This document shows positions 33,279 to 42,928 of a DNA stretch of 64,000 nt, in pieces (position 1 is the stretch's first letter; each line of letters starts with the position of its first letter). The notes under the pieces are model-generated. The model searched no databases and was not told the origin of the DNA. It saw nothing but the letters and a program-made list of their open reading frames with translations. Source of the stretch: KBS-96 sp964247975 (GTDB lineage: Bacteria; Acidobacteriota; Terriglobia; Bryobacterales; Bryobacteraceae); assembly GCA_964247975.1 (NCBI GenBank), contig CAXTWH010000012.1:46237-110236 (forward strand), written 5' to 3'. Made by a program: the position numbers and the translations under genes.

Positions 33279-34799
33279 ATGTCGGCACAGCGGTATTTAG
33301 ATGAAAATGGCCGTCCGGGCAATCCCTGCATCCTGGTAATTTTTGGCGCATCGGGGGATCTCACCAAACGGAAGCTGCTGCCTTCGCTTTACAATCTGGC
33401 GCGCAAAAAACTGCTGCCGTCTTATTTTGCGCTGGTAGGTTTCGCATTCGACCAGATGACGGACGAGACGTTTCGCGAACGCGTTCGTGAAGAGTTAAGA
33501 AAGTATGCGGGCGCGCCATACGAATGCGAAATTTGTGAGTGGCTGGTGAAGCGATCGTATTACGTGACCGGTGATTTTCAAAATCCTGAATCTTACAGAC
33601 AGTTAACTGTTCTGCTTGCTGAGTTGAACGAAAAATACGAAACACAGCATAATTACTTCTATTATCTGGCGACGCTGCCGCAGTTCTTCTGTGAGATTGT
33701 GGAACGATTGGGCGCGCAAGGCTTAACAGCAGAACAGAACGGATACTGGCGGCGAGTCATTATCGAGAAGCCTTTCGGCAGTGATCTGGAATCGGCTCGG
33801 ACGCTGAACCGCGAACTGCGCCAGGTATTGTCGGAAAGCCAAATTTACCGGATTGATCATTACCTGGGCAAAGAAACCGTTCAGAACATTTTGGTGTTCC
33901 GCTTTTCGAATGGGATTTTCGAGCCGGTCTGGAATCGGCGTTATATCGATCATGTGCAGATCACGGTGGCTGAAAGTCTCGGCGTGGAACAGCGCGGCGG
34001 TTATTATGACCGCGCGGGCTGTTTGCGCGATATGGTTCCCAATCACATTCTGCAACTGCTGACCTTAACAGCAATGGAGCCGCCTATCTCATTTGAAGCG
34101 GATGCAGTTCGCGACGAGCAGGCTAAAATTCTTCATGCCTTGCAGCACATCACTCCCGAAGATGTGCTTACGCGGGCAGTGCGAGGCCAATATGGAGAAG
34201 GACACGAAGAGGGCCGCTCAGTTGCTGATTACCGCGCTGAGCCCAAAGTAAGCGCCGACAGCAAAACGGAAACCTTTGTGGCGCTGAAACTATCCATTGA
34301 CAATTGGCGCTGGGCGGATGTGCCTTTTTATATCCGCACCGGCAAGCGAATGAGTAAACGAGCAACGGAAATCGCCATTCAGTTTCGCCGCGCTCCTTTT
34401 ATTTTGTTTCGGGAAACATCGGTAAACCACCTGACTCCAAACGTGCTGGTGATGCACATACAACCGGAAGAAGGCATTTCGCTGCGGTTCGGCGCGAAAA
34501 TTCCCGGCCCGATTGTGCGGGTAGGATCGGTTGACATGGATTTTCATTACGTGGATTACTTCGGCAGCGAGCCGAGTACCGGTTATGAACGCCTGCTTTA
34601 CGATTGCATGATCGGCGACGCCACTTTGTTTCAACGCGCTGACATGGTGGAAGCGGGCTGGAGCGTAGTGCAGCCGATTCTGGATGTCTGGAAAGCTTTG
34701 CCGCCGCGTTCCTTCCCGAACTATGCTTCCGGGTCATGGGGGCCGAAAGAAGCGGACGAATTAATCAGGCGGGATGGACGGGCATGGCATCAAGTGTAA
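33279..34799 (+). CDS. zwf: Glucose-6-phosphate 1-dehydrogenase
   Basis: Zwf oxidises glucose-6-phosphate to 6-phosphogluconolactone with NAD(P)+, the entry to the pentose phosphate pathway. The nucleotide-binding motif GASGDLTKRKLLP begins at 23, and the active-site signature RIDHYLGKETVQN spans ca. 191-203 with catalytic His194. The C-terminal dimerisation domain is complete; total length is 506 residues. The frame is open far upstream into the PAP2-like gene, but the ATG at 33279 follows a GGAGGA site by eight bases. An aldo/keto reductase gene follows after 23 bases. Confidence 0.97.
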   Translation: MSAQRYLDENGRPGNPCILVIFGASGDLTKRKLLPSLYNLARKKLLPSYFALVGFAFDQMTDETFRERVREELRKYAGAPYECEICEWLVKRSYYVTGDFQNPESYRQLTVLLAELNEKYETQHNYFYYLATLPQFFCEIVERLGAQGLTAEQNGYWRRVIIEKPFGSDLESARTLNRELRQVLSESQIYRIDHYLGKETVQNILVFRFSNGIFEPVWNRRYIDHVQITVAESLGVEQRGGYYDRAGCLRDMVPNHILQLLTLTAMEPPISFEADAVRDEQAKILHALQHITPEDVLTRAVRGQYGEGHEEGRSVADYRAEPKVSADSKTETFVALKLSIDNWRWADVPFYIRTGKRMSKRATEIAIQFRRAPFILFRETSVNHLTPNVLVMHIQPEEGISLRFGAKIPGPIVRVGSVDMDFHYVDYFGSEPSTGYERLLYDCMIGDATLFQRADMVEAGWSVVQPILDVWKALPPRSFPNYASGSWGPKEADELIRRDGRAWHQV

Positions 34800-34822
34800 G
34801 CCGCCAATTCACAAGTAAAAAC

Positions 34823-35806
34823 ATGAATTATCGAACTCTGGGCCGTACCGGCTACCAAGTTTCAGAGGTCAGCCTAGGCGCCTGGCAGATTGGCGGAGCT
34901 TGGGGCCACGTTTCCGAAAAAGAATCTCTGCAACTGCTTCATTCCGCAATCGACGCTGGCGTGAATTTCTTTGACACTGCCGATGTTTACGGAGATGGCA
35001 GAAGCGAACGCTTAATCGCGGAAGCGCTGCGCGATCGCAAAGAAATAGTGATTGTCGCCACCAAAGCGGGCCGCCGATTGCAGCCGCACACAGCCGATGG
35101 ATACACCCGTGAGAACCTGACGGCTTTCGTGGAGCGCAGCTTGCAAAATTTAAATCGCGATGCGCTGGATCTTGTGCAGCTTCACTGCCCTCCTACTGAA
35201 GTGTATTACCGCCCTGAAGTTTTCGAGGTTTTGGCGGATCTTAAAAAAGCGGGAAAAATTCTTCATTACGGCGTGAGCGTTGAAAAAGTAGAAGAAGCCC
35301 TGAAAGCAATTGAATTCGAGGGTGTGGAAACCGTTCAAATCATCTTCAACATCTTCCGGCAGCGCTCGAGAGATTTGTTTTTTCCTGAAGCCGCGCGCAG
35401 AAACATCGGTATCATCGTGCGTCTGCCTCTTTCAAGTGGTTTGTTATCGGGTAAAATCGGGCGCAACACGCAGTTTGCCGCTGATGACCACCGGCAGTTC
35501 AACCGGAACGGCGAACAATTTGATCGCGGAGAAACATTCTCGGGTGTTGATTTCGAAACGGCTTTACGGGCTGTGGAAGAACTGCGCAAACTGGTTCCGG
35601 CTGACATGAGCATGGCGGATTTTGCGCTTCGCTGGATACTGGACCATCACGAAATCAGTTGCCTCATTCCGGGCGCGCGCAACAAAGCGCAGGTGGAACA
35701 AAACACTGCAGCTTCCCTGCTTGCGCCGTTGCCGGAAGCGGTTCACCAAGCAGTGGAACAAATCTACGCGGAACAAATAAAACCGCTGGTTCACCAACGC
35801 TGGTAG
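34823..35806 (+). CDS. Aldo/keto reductase
   Basis: A 327-residue NADPH-dependent reductase with the TIM-barrel catalytic tetrad: Asp and Tyr in FFDTADVYGDGRSE, Lys in VIVATKAGRR and His in DLVQLHCPP. The C-terminal cofactor-binding segment LIPGARNKAQVEQN is also present. This is the YghZ/L-glyceraldehyde-reductase-like group; substrate is probably an aldehyde or sugar. The ATG at 34823 was chosen over upstream starts inside zwf because MNYRTLGRTGYQVSEV is the family N-terminus. It converges on the HtrA-type gene. Confidence 0.92.
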   Translation: MNYRTLGRTGYQVSEVSLGAWQIGGAWGHVSEKESLQLLHSAIDAGVNFFDTADVYGDGRSERLIAEALRDRKEIVIVATKAGRRLQPHTADGYTRENLTAFVERSLQNLNRDALDLVQLHCPPTEVYYRPEVFEVLADLKKAGKILHYGVSVEKVEEALKAIEFEGVETVQIIFNIFRQRSRDLFFPEAARRNIGIIVRLPLSSGLLSGKIGRNTQFAADDHRQFNRNGEQFDRGETFSGVDFETALRAVEELRKLVPADMSMADFALRWILDHHEISCLIPGARNKAQVEQNTAASLLAPLPEAVHQAVEQIYAEQIKPLVHQRW

Positions 35807-35816
35807 CGGCGGCGCT

Positions 35817-36965
35817 TCATTGTTCCAGTGGAGCGCGCAACAGTTTTACGCTGATGCGCAGGGTACGGCCATTCCGGAAAACAGTCAACTGAACTGTATC
35901 GCCAACGCGCTTGTGCGCCAGAATGCGAACCAGCGAGTCTTCCCGGTCCATTGGCTGCCCATCGGCTTCCACAATCAAATCGCCGCCTACGCCGATTTCT
36001 TCGTTGCCGATCAGCACTCCATCTTGCGCGCCGCGCAATCCGGCAGCGTCTGCGGAACTGTTTGCTTCGATTCGCTGCACCAGCAATCCGCCGCGCTCCG
36101 GCAGGTTCAAAGCGCGTGCTAAATCGCCGCTGACCAACTCCATAGATGCGCCAAACTTCGGGCGTTCGGTTACGCGGCCGGCGCGGTAATCGTCCAGCAA
36201 TGCTTTCGCGCGATTGATGGGCAGCGCGAAGCCGATTCCAATATTTTGTTCGCCCAAAATGGCAGTGTTGATTCCAATCACGCTGGCGGAAGAGTCAAGC
36301 AGTGGACCGCCGCTATTGCCGCCGTTAATGGCCGCGTCGGTTTGGATCATACCCTCAAGGCGACTTCCGCCGTTCGCTTGAATCGTTCGCCCGATGGAAC
36401 TGACCACGCCGGTGGTTAAGGTTCCGTATAAACCAAAGGGGTTGCCGATGGCAAGCACTTTCTGGCCCACCTGCAAGCGGTCGGAATCGCCTAACGGAAG
36501 AAAAGGAAGCTGTTTGCGCGGCTTGATTTTGATCAGCGCCAGATCATCAGAGCGGTCAATATCGAGACGAGTGGCGGAATACTGGGATTGATCGTCGAGC
36601 GTTACTTGAATTTGGCGTCCGCCGGAGATCACATGAAAGTTGGTGAGAATAAATCCATCGCTGTTGATGATGACGCCGGAACCCAGGTTCTGCGACGTGT
36701 AAGGCTGCATGAAAATGTTGCGCTGCACCGTGGTGCTGGTGATATAAACAGTGGCCAGGCGGCCTTTCTTATACGTGTCGATGTTGTTTAGCTCGTCCGA
36801 GCTTAAGCTGCTGGCTCCTTTCACCGCAGCCGGGTTGGACCACACCGCCGCCCGCCGCCGGACCGGAGCTAGAATCGAAGGAGCCGACCAGTTTGCGCGC
36901 GAAGTAAGCCAGATAAACGCTAAACCGAAAAATAGCGCAAATAGAAAAATACGGGAACTTCTCAT
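35817..36965 (-). CDS. HtrA/DegP-type serine protease with PDZ domain
   Basis: A periplasmic quality-control protease anchored by an N-terminal hydrophobic segment (ca. 5-22). The trypsin-like domain has His111 in TNFHVISGG, Asp141 in DLALIKI and Ser218 in GGNSGGPLLD. One PDZ domain follows (ca. 265-370) with GLLVQRIEANSSADAAGL and an insertion of about ten residues in the carboxylate-binding region. One PDZ domain makes it DegS-like in layout. It overlaps coaE by four bases, so the two form a unit. Confidence 0.93.
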   Translation of the reverse strand: MRSSRIFLFALFFGLAFIWLTSRANWSAPSILAPVRRRAAVWSNPAAVKGASSLSSDELNNIDTYKKGRLATVYITSTTVQRNIFMQPYTSQNLGSGVIINSDGFILTNFHVISGGRQIQVTLDDQSQYSATRLDIDRSDDLALIKIKPRKQLPFLPLGDSDRLQVGQKVLAIGNPFGLYGTLTTGVVSSIGRTIQANGGSRLEGMIQTDAAINGGNSGGPLLDSSASVIGINTAILGEQNIGIGFALPINRAKALLDDYRAGRVTERPKFGASMELVSGDLARALNLPERGGLLVQRIEANSSADAAGLRGAQDGVLIGNEEIGVGGDLIVEADGQPMDREDSLVRILAHKRVGDTVQLTVFRNGRTLRISVKLLRAPLEQ

Positions 36966-37579
36966 GTGTGCGTCGCAATTTCCTTTAGCTCATTAAAAAT
37001 TTCTGCCGCCCGCGCGGCGGTTTCCATTTTTGAATGGTCTGTGTTGATCACGTAATGGGCATATTGTGGTTTCTGTTCGAGGGGCATTTGTCTTTCAATG
37101 CGTGCCAGCACTTCTTCCCTGCTCAATTGGTCGCGCCGCATTCCTCGCGCAATCTGCGTTTCCTGCGAACAGATTGTCACAATCACCTGTGGAAAGGTTT
37201 TATAACGGCCGGTTTCTATCAGAATAGCGGCTTCCGTAACAATAATTGCGCGCGGATTTTCACTCTGATATTCGGCGACGCGCAGTGCTTCCAATCGGTA
37301 AACGCTGGGGTGCACAATCCTGTTCAATTCGCGCAACAATTCACCATCAGCAAAAACAATCTGCGCCAGCTTTTTACGATCAATCATTCCGTTTGCGTCC
37401 AGAATCTGCGGTCCAAACAAATCAACCACAGATGCATAGCCTTCGCCCGAAGGCAGCAACACTTCATGCCCCAGCTTATCGGCATAGATCACCTTGCAGC
37501 CAAGCTGCTCCAACTGGCCGGCCACAAAACTTTTTCCGGTGGAATAACCACCCGTTAACCCTACTCGCAGCATAAGCAA
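36962..37579 (-). CDS. coaE: Dephospho-CoA kinase
   Basis: CoaE phosphorylates dephospho-CoA in the last step of coenzyme A synthesis. The 205-residue protein starts with the P-loop LTGGYSTGKSFVA (ca. 8-20), followed by KVIYADKLGHEVL and the lid-domain segment RMRRDQLSREEVLARIERQMP-like region (here RGMRRDQLSREEVLARI). It lies nine bases downstream of folD and overlaps the HtrA-type gene by four bases. Confidence 0.95.
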   Translation of the reverse strand: MLMLRVGLTGGYSTGKSFVAGQLEQLGCKVIYADKLGHEVLLPSGEGYASVVDLFGPQILDANGMIDRKKLAQIVFADGELLRELNRIVHPSVYRLEALRVAEYQSENPRAIIVTEAAILIETGRYKTFPQVIVTICSQETQIARGMRRDQLSREEVLARIERQMPLEQKPQYAHYVINTDHSKMETAARAAEIFNELKEIATHT

Positions 37580-37588
37580 GCACGCCGA

Positions 37589-38506
37589 TCAGGCCAGATG
37601 TTGTTCTGCAAGCGCAACGGTATTCGACATCAACATGGCGATTGTGAGCGGCCCCACTCCGCCCGGCACCGGAGTGTAGGCTCCTGCTTGTTCTATCATT
37701 GCTTTCGGGTCCACATCGCCCACCACGGTAGCGCCTGTTTTGGCGAAACTTGCTAATCGCTGCGGATCATGCGCGAACAATCGATGCGCTTCCGCGCTGT
37801 CAGTCAGACGGTTTATCCCCACATCCACTACCACCGCGCCCGGACGGATAAACTCCTCCGTCAACATCGCCGGTCTTCCCAGAGCTGCCACCAGAATGTC
37901 TGCGCGACTGCATTCTTCAGCGAGGTTTTCCGTTTTTGAATGGCAGACTGTGACTGTGGCGCTATTATTCAACAGCAGCAAGGCCATCGGCTTACCAACA
38001 ATCTCGCTGCGACCGACCACCACGGCCTTTTTACCGGCAATCGAAATGTGATAGCGAAACAGCAGTTCCATAATTCCCGCCGGAGTGCAGGGACGCGGTC
38101 CAGGCCGGTTTGCCGCCAGCTTTCCCACGTTGCACGGATGAAAACCATCGGCGTCTTTCGCCGGGTGAACCGCTTCCAGAATACGCTCGGTGTTGATCTG
38201 CTTGGGCAATGGCATCTGCACCAGAATGCCATCCACTTCAGGATCTTCGTTTAATGTGTTCACAATGGCTAATAGTTCTTCAGTGGTGATCGAAGCAGGA
38301 GGAGTGTGCTGGAAGCTGCGGATTCCTAAATCCTGGCAGGCTTTCACTTTATTGCGCACATAGATCTGCGAAGCAGGGTTTTCACCCACCAGCACCACGG
38401 CCAAGCCCGGCGCTCGTTTGGCTACGATCAACGCAGCTATGCGCGAACGAAGTTCCGCGCGTATTTCATCGCCGATACGACGGCCATCCAGCACAAGAGC
38501 GCTCAT
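37589..38506 (-). CDS. folD: Bifunctional methylenetetrahydrofolate dehydrogenase/cyclohydrolase
   Basis: FolD interconverts methylene- and formyl-tetrahydrofolate. The product shows VGENPASQIYVRNKVKAC with the catalytic Lys, DGILVQMPLPKQ, the NADP-binding stretch KKAVVVGRSEIVGKPMALLLL and the C-terminal signature TPVPGGVGPLTIAMLM. The ATG at 38506 gives the usual N-terminus (MSALVLDGRRI), nine codons inside the longest frame. It heads the folD-coaE-htrA group and is divergent from the sialidase gene. Confidence 0.96.
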   Translation of the reverse strand: MSALVLDGRRIGDEIRAELRSRIAALIVAKRAPGLAVVLVGENPASQIYVRNKVKACQDLGIRSFQHTPPASITTEELLAIVNTLNEDPEVDGILVQMPLPKQINTERILEAVHPAKDADGFHPCNVGKLAANRPGPRPCTPAGIMELLFRYHISIAGKKAVVVGRSEIVGKPMALLLLNNSATVTVCHSKTENLAEECSRADILVAALGRPAMLTEEFIRPGAVVVDVGINRLTDSAEAHRLFAHDPQRLASFAKTGATVVGDVDPKAMIEQAGAYTPVPGGVGPLTIAMLMSNTVALAEQHLA

Positions 38507-38589
38507 AAGACGAGGATACTGAATGAGAAGCACCCTTAATTAATTTGTTCCGCGGAAACAAGTTGTTACGCTTGAACACAAATTCGTTT

Positions 38590-39648
38590 ATGCGCACCGT
38601 TTTTCTTTTTCTGGCGGCAATCGTGGCTTTGCAAGCCGAAGTGCCGGAGTTCATTTTTACGGAAGCTCCGTTTGTTTCGGCCCATGCTTCGAGCATTGTG
38701 GAACTGCGAAACGGTGATCTGCTAGCTTGCTGGTTCGGCGGCAGCGCGGAAGGCAAACCGGATGTGGCGATCTGGTGTTCACGCCGATTCGGAGATTATT
38801 GGTCAGCGCCCGTTGAACTGGTCCGCGAACCCGGCATTGCTTGTTACAACCCGGTGCTGTTCCATACTCGCGATGGCCGCTTGTGGTTCTATTACAAGTT
38901 TGGTCCGCACCCAACCAGTTGGGCCGCAGGACGACGCTGGAGCGACGACGAAGGCAGAACTTGGTCCGCCGTGGAACATCTGCCTGCCGGTTTATACGGA
39001 CCGATTCGCGCCAAGCCGCTGGTGCTGCCGGACGGCACGGTGGTGAGCGGAACTTCGGTGGAATCGTACCGCTGCTGGAGTTGCTGGATTGAAAGAAGCA
39101 CTGATAACGGCCGCACCTGGAACAGAATCGGCCCGATCAGCGTTCCCCGCAAATCTGTTGAATTGACAGCCGCCGGCGCCACTCCCACCGGAAACCCGGA
39201 TCGTTTTGATTGGGTTCAGAATTATGGAATTATTCAACCCTCAGTGGTTGCGCTCGGAAAAAATAAACTGCGCTTTTACGCTCGCTCCACCGGCCAAATC
39301 GGTCGCATCTGCGTTTCTGATTCTATTGACAATGGCTTAAGCTGGTCCGCAGCGCGCGCCCTTGAGGTGCCGAATCCTAACTCCGGCATTGATGCGATTG
39401 CGCTTTCGGATGGTCGCGTAGTTCTGGTTTACAACCATACAACTACCGGCCGCACGCCTTTGAACTTGGCCGTCAGCCGCGATGGTGAACACTTTCGCAT
39501 GTTCAAAGTGCTGGAAAACCAGCCCGGTGAGTATTCTTACCCGGCTTTGATTCAAGGCAAAAACGGCGATCTTCATTTGACTTACACTTGGAATCGCAAG
39601 CGCATCCGTTACCTGCGAATTTCGCAAGCTGAAATTCCACCCGAATGA
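38590..39648 (+). CDS. Exported sialidase-family (BNR-repeat) protein
   Basis: A 352-residue protein with a signal peptide (MRTVFLFLAAIVALQA) and a six-bladed beta-propeller. Three Asp-box motifs are visible: SDDEGRTWS, STDNGRTWN and SIDNGLSWS. The N-terminal HASSIVELRNGDLLACWFGG segment is common to the exo-alpha-sialidase-like group found in polysaccharide degraders, where some members are not true sialidases. The in-frame sequence before 38590 is not included because the ATG there gives a clean signal peptide. Confidence 0.88.
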   Translation: MRTVFLFLAAIVALQAEVPEFIFTEAPFVSAHASSIVELRNGDLLACWFGGSAEGKPDVAIWCSRRFGDYWSAPVELVREPGIACYNPVLFHTRDGRLWFYYKFGPHPTSWAAGRRWSDDEGRTWSAVEHLPAGLYGPIRAKPLVLPDGTVVSGTSVESYRCWSCWIERSTDNGRTWNRIGPISVPRKSVELTAAGATPTGNPDRFDWVQNYGIIQPSVVALGKNKLRFYARSTGQIGRICVSDSIDNGLSWSAARALEVPNPNSGIDAIALSDGRVVLVYNHTTTGRTPLNLAVSRDGEHFRMFKVLENQPGEYSYPALIQGKNGDLHLTYTWNRKRIRYLRISQAEIPPE

Positions 39649-39706
39649 AGGAATAGTCTTCTATGAAACGAAAGCATGCCCAGGCAGTCTTCTGGTAGAG
39701 GAACTT

Positions 39707-39919
39707 ATGCCTGATCAAGAAGAACATGAACGGCTGGAAAATATGGTGCAGCCGGCCCACTTGCCGGTAAAGCCGGCAGCTTCGCTCGAAGAAGAAGCCA
39801 ATTCGAATAATTCTCTCGAAGGCTACGCCGCCATGAACGGGCTGAACAACGAGCAGATAGGAAAAGAAGCGGTGGAATTGGAAGAAGAACGGAACAAAAA
39901 AGAAGAAAGCGGCAAATAA
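39707..39919 (+). CDS. Small acidic protein of unknown function, 70 aa
   Basis: I do not recognise this protein. It is hydrophilic, rich in Glu and Asn, without cysteine, membrane or signal segment, and ends in a charged stretch (ELEEERNKKEES). It is probably largely disordered or helical. The ATG at 39707 has an AGAGGA site just upstream, which supports translation. It lies between the sialidase and a methyltransferase gene on the same strand. Confidence 0.6.
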   Translation: MPDQEEHERLENMVQPAHLPVKPAASLEEEANSNNSLEGYAAMNGLNNEQIGKEAVELEEERNKKEESGK

Positions 39920-39946
39920 ACTCCATCCTTTCGGAAACTTATCCCG

Positions 39947-40696
39947 GTGCCAACGCGAAACACTGAATTCGATCCGTTAGCCGCCACTTATAACCGCTGC
40001 TGGGGAGCCGAATATCATGCCGAAGTTTTTCCAGTGGTAGAGAAGCTCCTCTTATCATCTGTTTCCGAAGGCGCGACGGTGCTGGATATTTGCTGCGGCA
40101 CCGGGCAGTTCACTAAACGCGTCCGTGATGCAGGCTTCCCCGTAACCGGCGTTGACGCTTCCGAGAAGATGCTTTCGCACGCGCGCGAAAACCTTCCAGG
40201 CACTGAGTTCCATTTGGCTGATGTGCGCCATTTCTCGATTGATCGCCAATTTGATGCAGCTTACTGCGTGTTTGAAAGCTTAAACCATGTGCCTGATCTG
40301 CAAGCACTGGCGCAGGCTTTCCGCTGTATTCGCCAGTGCCTTGCGCCGGGAGCGTCGTTCTTATTTGATCTGAACGGCGAGGAAGCCTTCGTTCTGTATT
40401 GGAACGACACCAGCGCCATTGTGGAAAATGATATGGTGTGCGTGCTGCGCTCCAATTACAACGAGGAAACCCGGATTGCAATCTGCCAGATCACACTCTT
40501 CGAGGAGGCCCCAAGCTGGCAGCGGAAAGATTTTCAGCTTCAGCAGACTTGCCACAAACGAGCCGAAGTTCATGAAGCACTGTACGCTGCCGGGTTCGAG
40601 ACCGTTGCTCTTTATAGCGCTGAAGATGTCGGCATGAGCGAACATTTAGGTTTCAACCGAACCTTTTTTCTGGCTACCGTTCCGGAACACGCTTAA
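39947..40696 (+). CDS. SAM-dependent methyltransferase, 249 aa
   Basis: A class I methyltransferase with motif I VLDICCGTGQFTKRV (ca. 45-59), motif II acidic residue in VTGVDASEKML, LADVRHF, and the post-motif AYCVFESLNHVPD. The fold is that of methyltransferase-25/11 enzymes that act on small molecules or lipids. The start is GTG 39947. It follows the small acidic gene by 27 bases and overlaps the stop of the convergent hydrolase gene by four bases. Substrate unknown. Confidence 0.88.
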   Translation: MPTRNTEFDPLAATYNRCWGAEYHAEVFPVVEKLLLSSVSEGATVLDICCGTGQFTKRVRDAGFPVTGVDASEKMLSHARENLPGTEFHLADVRHFSIDRQFDAAYCVFESLNHVPDLQALAQAFRCIRQCLAPGASFLFDLNGEEAFVLYWNDTSAIVENDMVCVLRSNYNEETRIAICQITLFEEAPSWQRKDFQLQQTCHKRAEVHEALYAAGFETVALYSAEDVGMSEHLGFNRTFFLATVPEHA

Positions 40697-41478
40697 TTCT
40701 TCTTCAGCAAATCTTTCCAACGCTGCCAAGCATCGTCACGCGCTTTGCGATTCTCAGAACTCGCATCAGGCGCTTCACCGGCTCGCATAAAACCGTGGCC
40801 CGCGCCTTCATACGTCACCGGATCATAAGCTTTGCCTGCCGCCTTCATCGCTTCACGCGCATCGGGAATGGTGGCGTCAATACGGGCATCGTTGCCGGCA
40901 TAGAAACCATAAACCGGTGCTTTAATTCGCATCATCGCGTCTTTATCCGGCGGCGGCCCATAGAACACGAATGCCGAGGCAAGATCAGGCCGGTTAGTGG
41001 CAAAGCGAAAACTCTGGCCTCCTCCCCAACAGAATCCGGTCACAAAAAGCGTTTTCTGAGCTGACGGCAGTTTTAATCCGTAATCAGCCACGGCGTTCAG
41101 GTCAGCCGTTACCTGATCAGGATTCAGATGGCTTACTGCCTGCACTGCGCCGCCCTGCGGAAATGCCGTTGTGCGACCTCCATTCGGCCCCATGCCGGAC
41201 AGAAGATCGGGCGCTACCGCAATGTAGCCTGCTTCCGCAAGCTGGTCCGCTAAGTCTTGCACCCAATCGGTGAGCCCGAAAATTTCATGAATCACCAGCA
41301 CCACCGGAGCTTTATTTTTGGATTCAGGGTAAACCACGAAAGTCTCTACTGACCGCCCATCGTGTTTAATCGTGACCCATTCCCGATGGCGCGACGATTT
41401 CTCAACTTTTTGCTGCGCCCAATCCTGCGCGGAACAAAGCACGCTGAACAAAGCAGATAAAAAAAGCAGTTTTTTCAT
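40693..41478 (-). CDS. Exported dienelactone hydrolase-family protein
   Basis: A 261-residue alpha/beta hydrolase with a signal peptide (MKKLLFLSALFSVLCSA). The dienelactone hydrolase triad is present: Cys150 in GFCWGGGQ, Asp197 in GNDARID and His228 in GAGHGFMR, plus the HEIFG motif (ca. 64-68). Members open lactone rings or hydrolyse esters; the exported form probably handles environmental esters. The ATG at 41478 is chosen over an upstream start because it yields the signal peptide. It is divergent from the FG-GAP gene. Confidence 0.92.
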   Translation of the reverse strand: MKKLLFLSALFSVLCSAQDWAQQKVEKSSRHREWVTIKHDGRSVETFVVYPESKNKAPVVLVIHEIFGLTDWVQDLADQLAEAGYIAVAPDLLSGMGPNGGRTTAFPQGGAVQAVSHLNPDQVTADLNAVADYGLKLPSAQKTLFVTGFCWGGGQSFRFATNRPDLASAFVFYGPPPDKDAMMRIKAPVYGFYAGNDARIDATIPDAREAMKAAGKAYDPVTYEGAGHGFMRAGEAPDASSENRKARDDAWQRWKDLLKKN

Positions 41479-41579
41479 TCTCACCGTTGTACTAAATTGC
41501 GAGCGAGAGAGAAACTGACGCCCGCAAAACCTGCGTTGGCGCGGCGCATCCAATATACTCATTGAGGGCGATTCACCTT

Positions 41580-42863
41580 ATGCAACGTTTCATTCCAATA
41601 CTTTTAGCCATTGGCGCTTGCTCGTTTGCGCTTCATGGGCAGCTTGAACATTTGAATAAAGAACGCGGCAATGCGCCGGGAAACGTGCCGCAAACCAATT
41701 ATTTTATTCACCGGCTCAGCTCCGACCATGCGGAAGGCATCACAACGGTTGACATGAACGGCGACGGCAAGCCGGACATTTTAAGCGGCTCTTACTGGTA
41801 TGAAAACCCTGGTCCGCAGGGCGGTGAATGGAAACGCCATCAGTACCGAACCGTGGAAATCGTGGGCGAGTTTGTTTCCGATTGCGGCGAGTGGGCCGTG
41901 GATGTCAATCATGATGGAGCGCCCGATGTGGTGACGGTCGGCTGGATGACCGATGGTTTGTACTGGTATGAGAACCCGAAAAAGAATGATGTGATGTGGC
42001 AGCGCCACCTGATTACGAAATCGCTTGAAACCGAAGGCGGCTGGATGGCTGATTTAAATGGCGACGGCAAGCCGGATCTGGCTTTAGCTCATTACGGACG
42101 CTCCGGCGTAATCTGGGTGGATTTTGCAGGCAAGGAACCGAAAGTTCATCGTCCGGGCGGACATGACCAGGATGGACATGGCATCGGCATGGCCGACATT
42201 GACGGCGACGGCAAGATTGATCTGCTGACTCCCTACGGCTGGTTCAAGAACGTGGATGCGGACCAGGACAAATGGGAATGGAAAAAAGAATGGGACCTGG
42301 GCGAGACTGGATTTCCGATCATCGGCTATGACGTAAACAACGACGGCAGTATGGATTTAATCTATGGCCGCGGCCATAGCTATGGATTGTACTGGCTGGA
42401 ACAGCAGAAAAGCGCGGCAGGCCGCCAATGGGTGAAGCACACCATTGACGAATCGTTTTCGCAGATTCATGTGCTGAAGATGGCTGATCTTGATGGCGAT
42501 GGCCAGCTTGAATTATTAGCAGGCAAGCGCTACCGCGGACATAACGGCAGTGATCCCGGCTCCTATGATCCACTGGTGATTTACTACTACAAACTTGATC
42601 GCGCCAAAGGCGAGTTTACTCGCTATCCGGTTTCTTTAAATGGCACGGCAGCGGCGGGAACCCAATTCATTGTCGAGGACCTGGACGGCGATGGCGATGT
42701 GGATATCGCCACTGCAGGAAAAACAGGAGTTCACTTTTTTGAAAATCTTAAAGTGGACCAAGTACCCAAAACGCAGCGGGAAAAAGAGCTTTTGTTGAAC
42801 TCTAAGGATTGGCCCTCACAAGGCGAAGGCGAAAACGTGGAATGGCAGCGTAGTAAGAAATAA
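41580..42863 (+). CDS. Exported FG-GAP/VCBS-repeat protein
   Basis: The 427-residue protein has a signal peptide (MQRFIPILLAIGACSFALHG) and at least six calcium-binding repeats of the FG-GAP/VCBS type, each with a DxDxDG-like loop: DMNGDGKPD, DLNGDGKPD, DIDGDGKID, DVNNDGSMD, DLDGDGQLE and DLDGDGDVD. Such beta-propellers bind surfaces, carbohydrates or partners outside the cytoplasm and are frequent in Acidobacteria and Planctomycetes. No enzymatic motif was seen. A hairpin follows at 42885-42928. Confidence 0.9.
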   Translation: MQRFIPILLAIGACSFALHGQLEHLNKERGNAPGNVPQTNYFIHRLSSDHAEGITTVDMNGDGKPDILSGSYWYENPGPQGGEWKRHQYRTVEIVGEFVSDCGEWAVDVNHDGAPDVVTVGWMTDGLYWYENPKKNDVMWQRHLITKSLETEGGWMADLNGDGKPDLALAHYGRSGVIWVDFAGKEPKVHRPGGHDQDGHGIGMADIDGDGKIDLLTPYGWFKNVDADQDKWEWKKEWDLGETGFPIIGYDVNNDGSMDLIYGRGHSYGLYWLEQQKSAAGRQWVKHTIDESFSQIHVLKMADLDGDGQLELLAGKRYRGHNGSDPGSYDPLVIYYYKLDRAKGEFTRYPVSLNGTAAAGTQFIVEDLDGDGDVDIATAGKTGVHFFENLKVDQVPKTQREKELLLNSKDWPSQGEGENVEWQRSKK

Positions 42864-42884
42864 CTACTGCGTTATTTAGAGTAA

Positions 42885-42928
42885 GTCGGATAGGCAGGGT
42901 TACTCGCAGTACCCCTGCTTATCTCGAC
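42885..42928 (+). terminator. Hairpin after the FG-GAP gene
   Basis: Arms 42885-42899 and 42912-42928 pair over 15 positions with one bulged base and one G-U pair, 21 bases after the stop codon. An AT-rich but not T-only tail follows (TAAATATTACCC), so termination is likely but not certain. Confidence 0.6.
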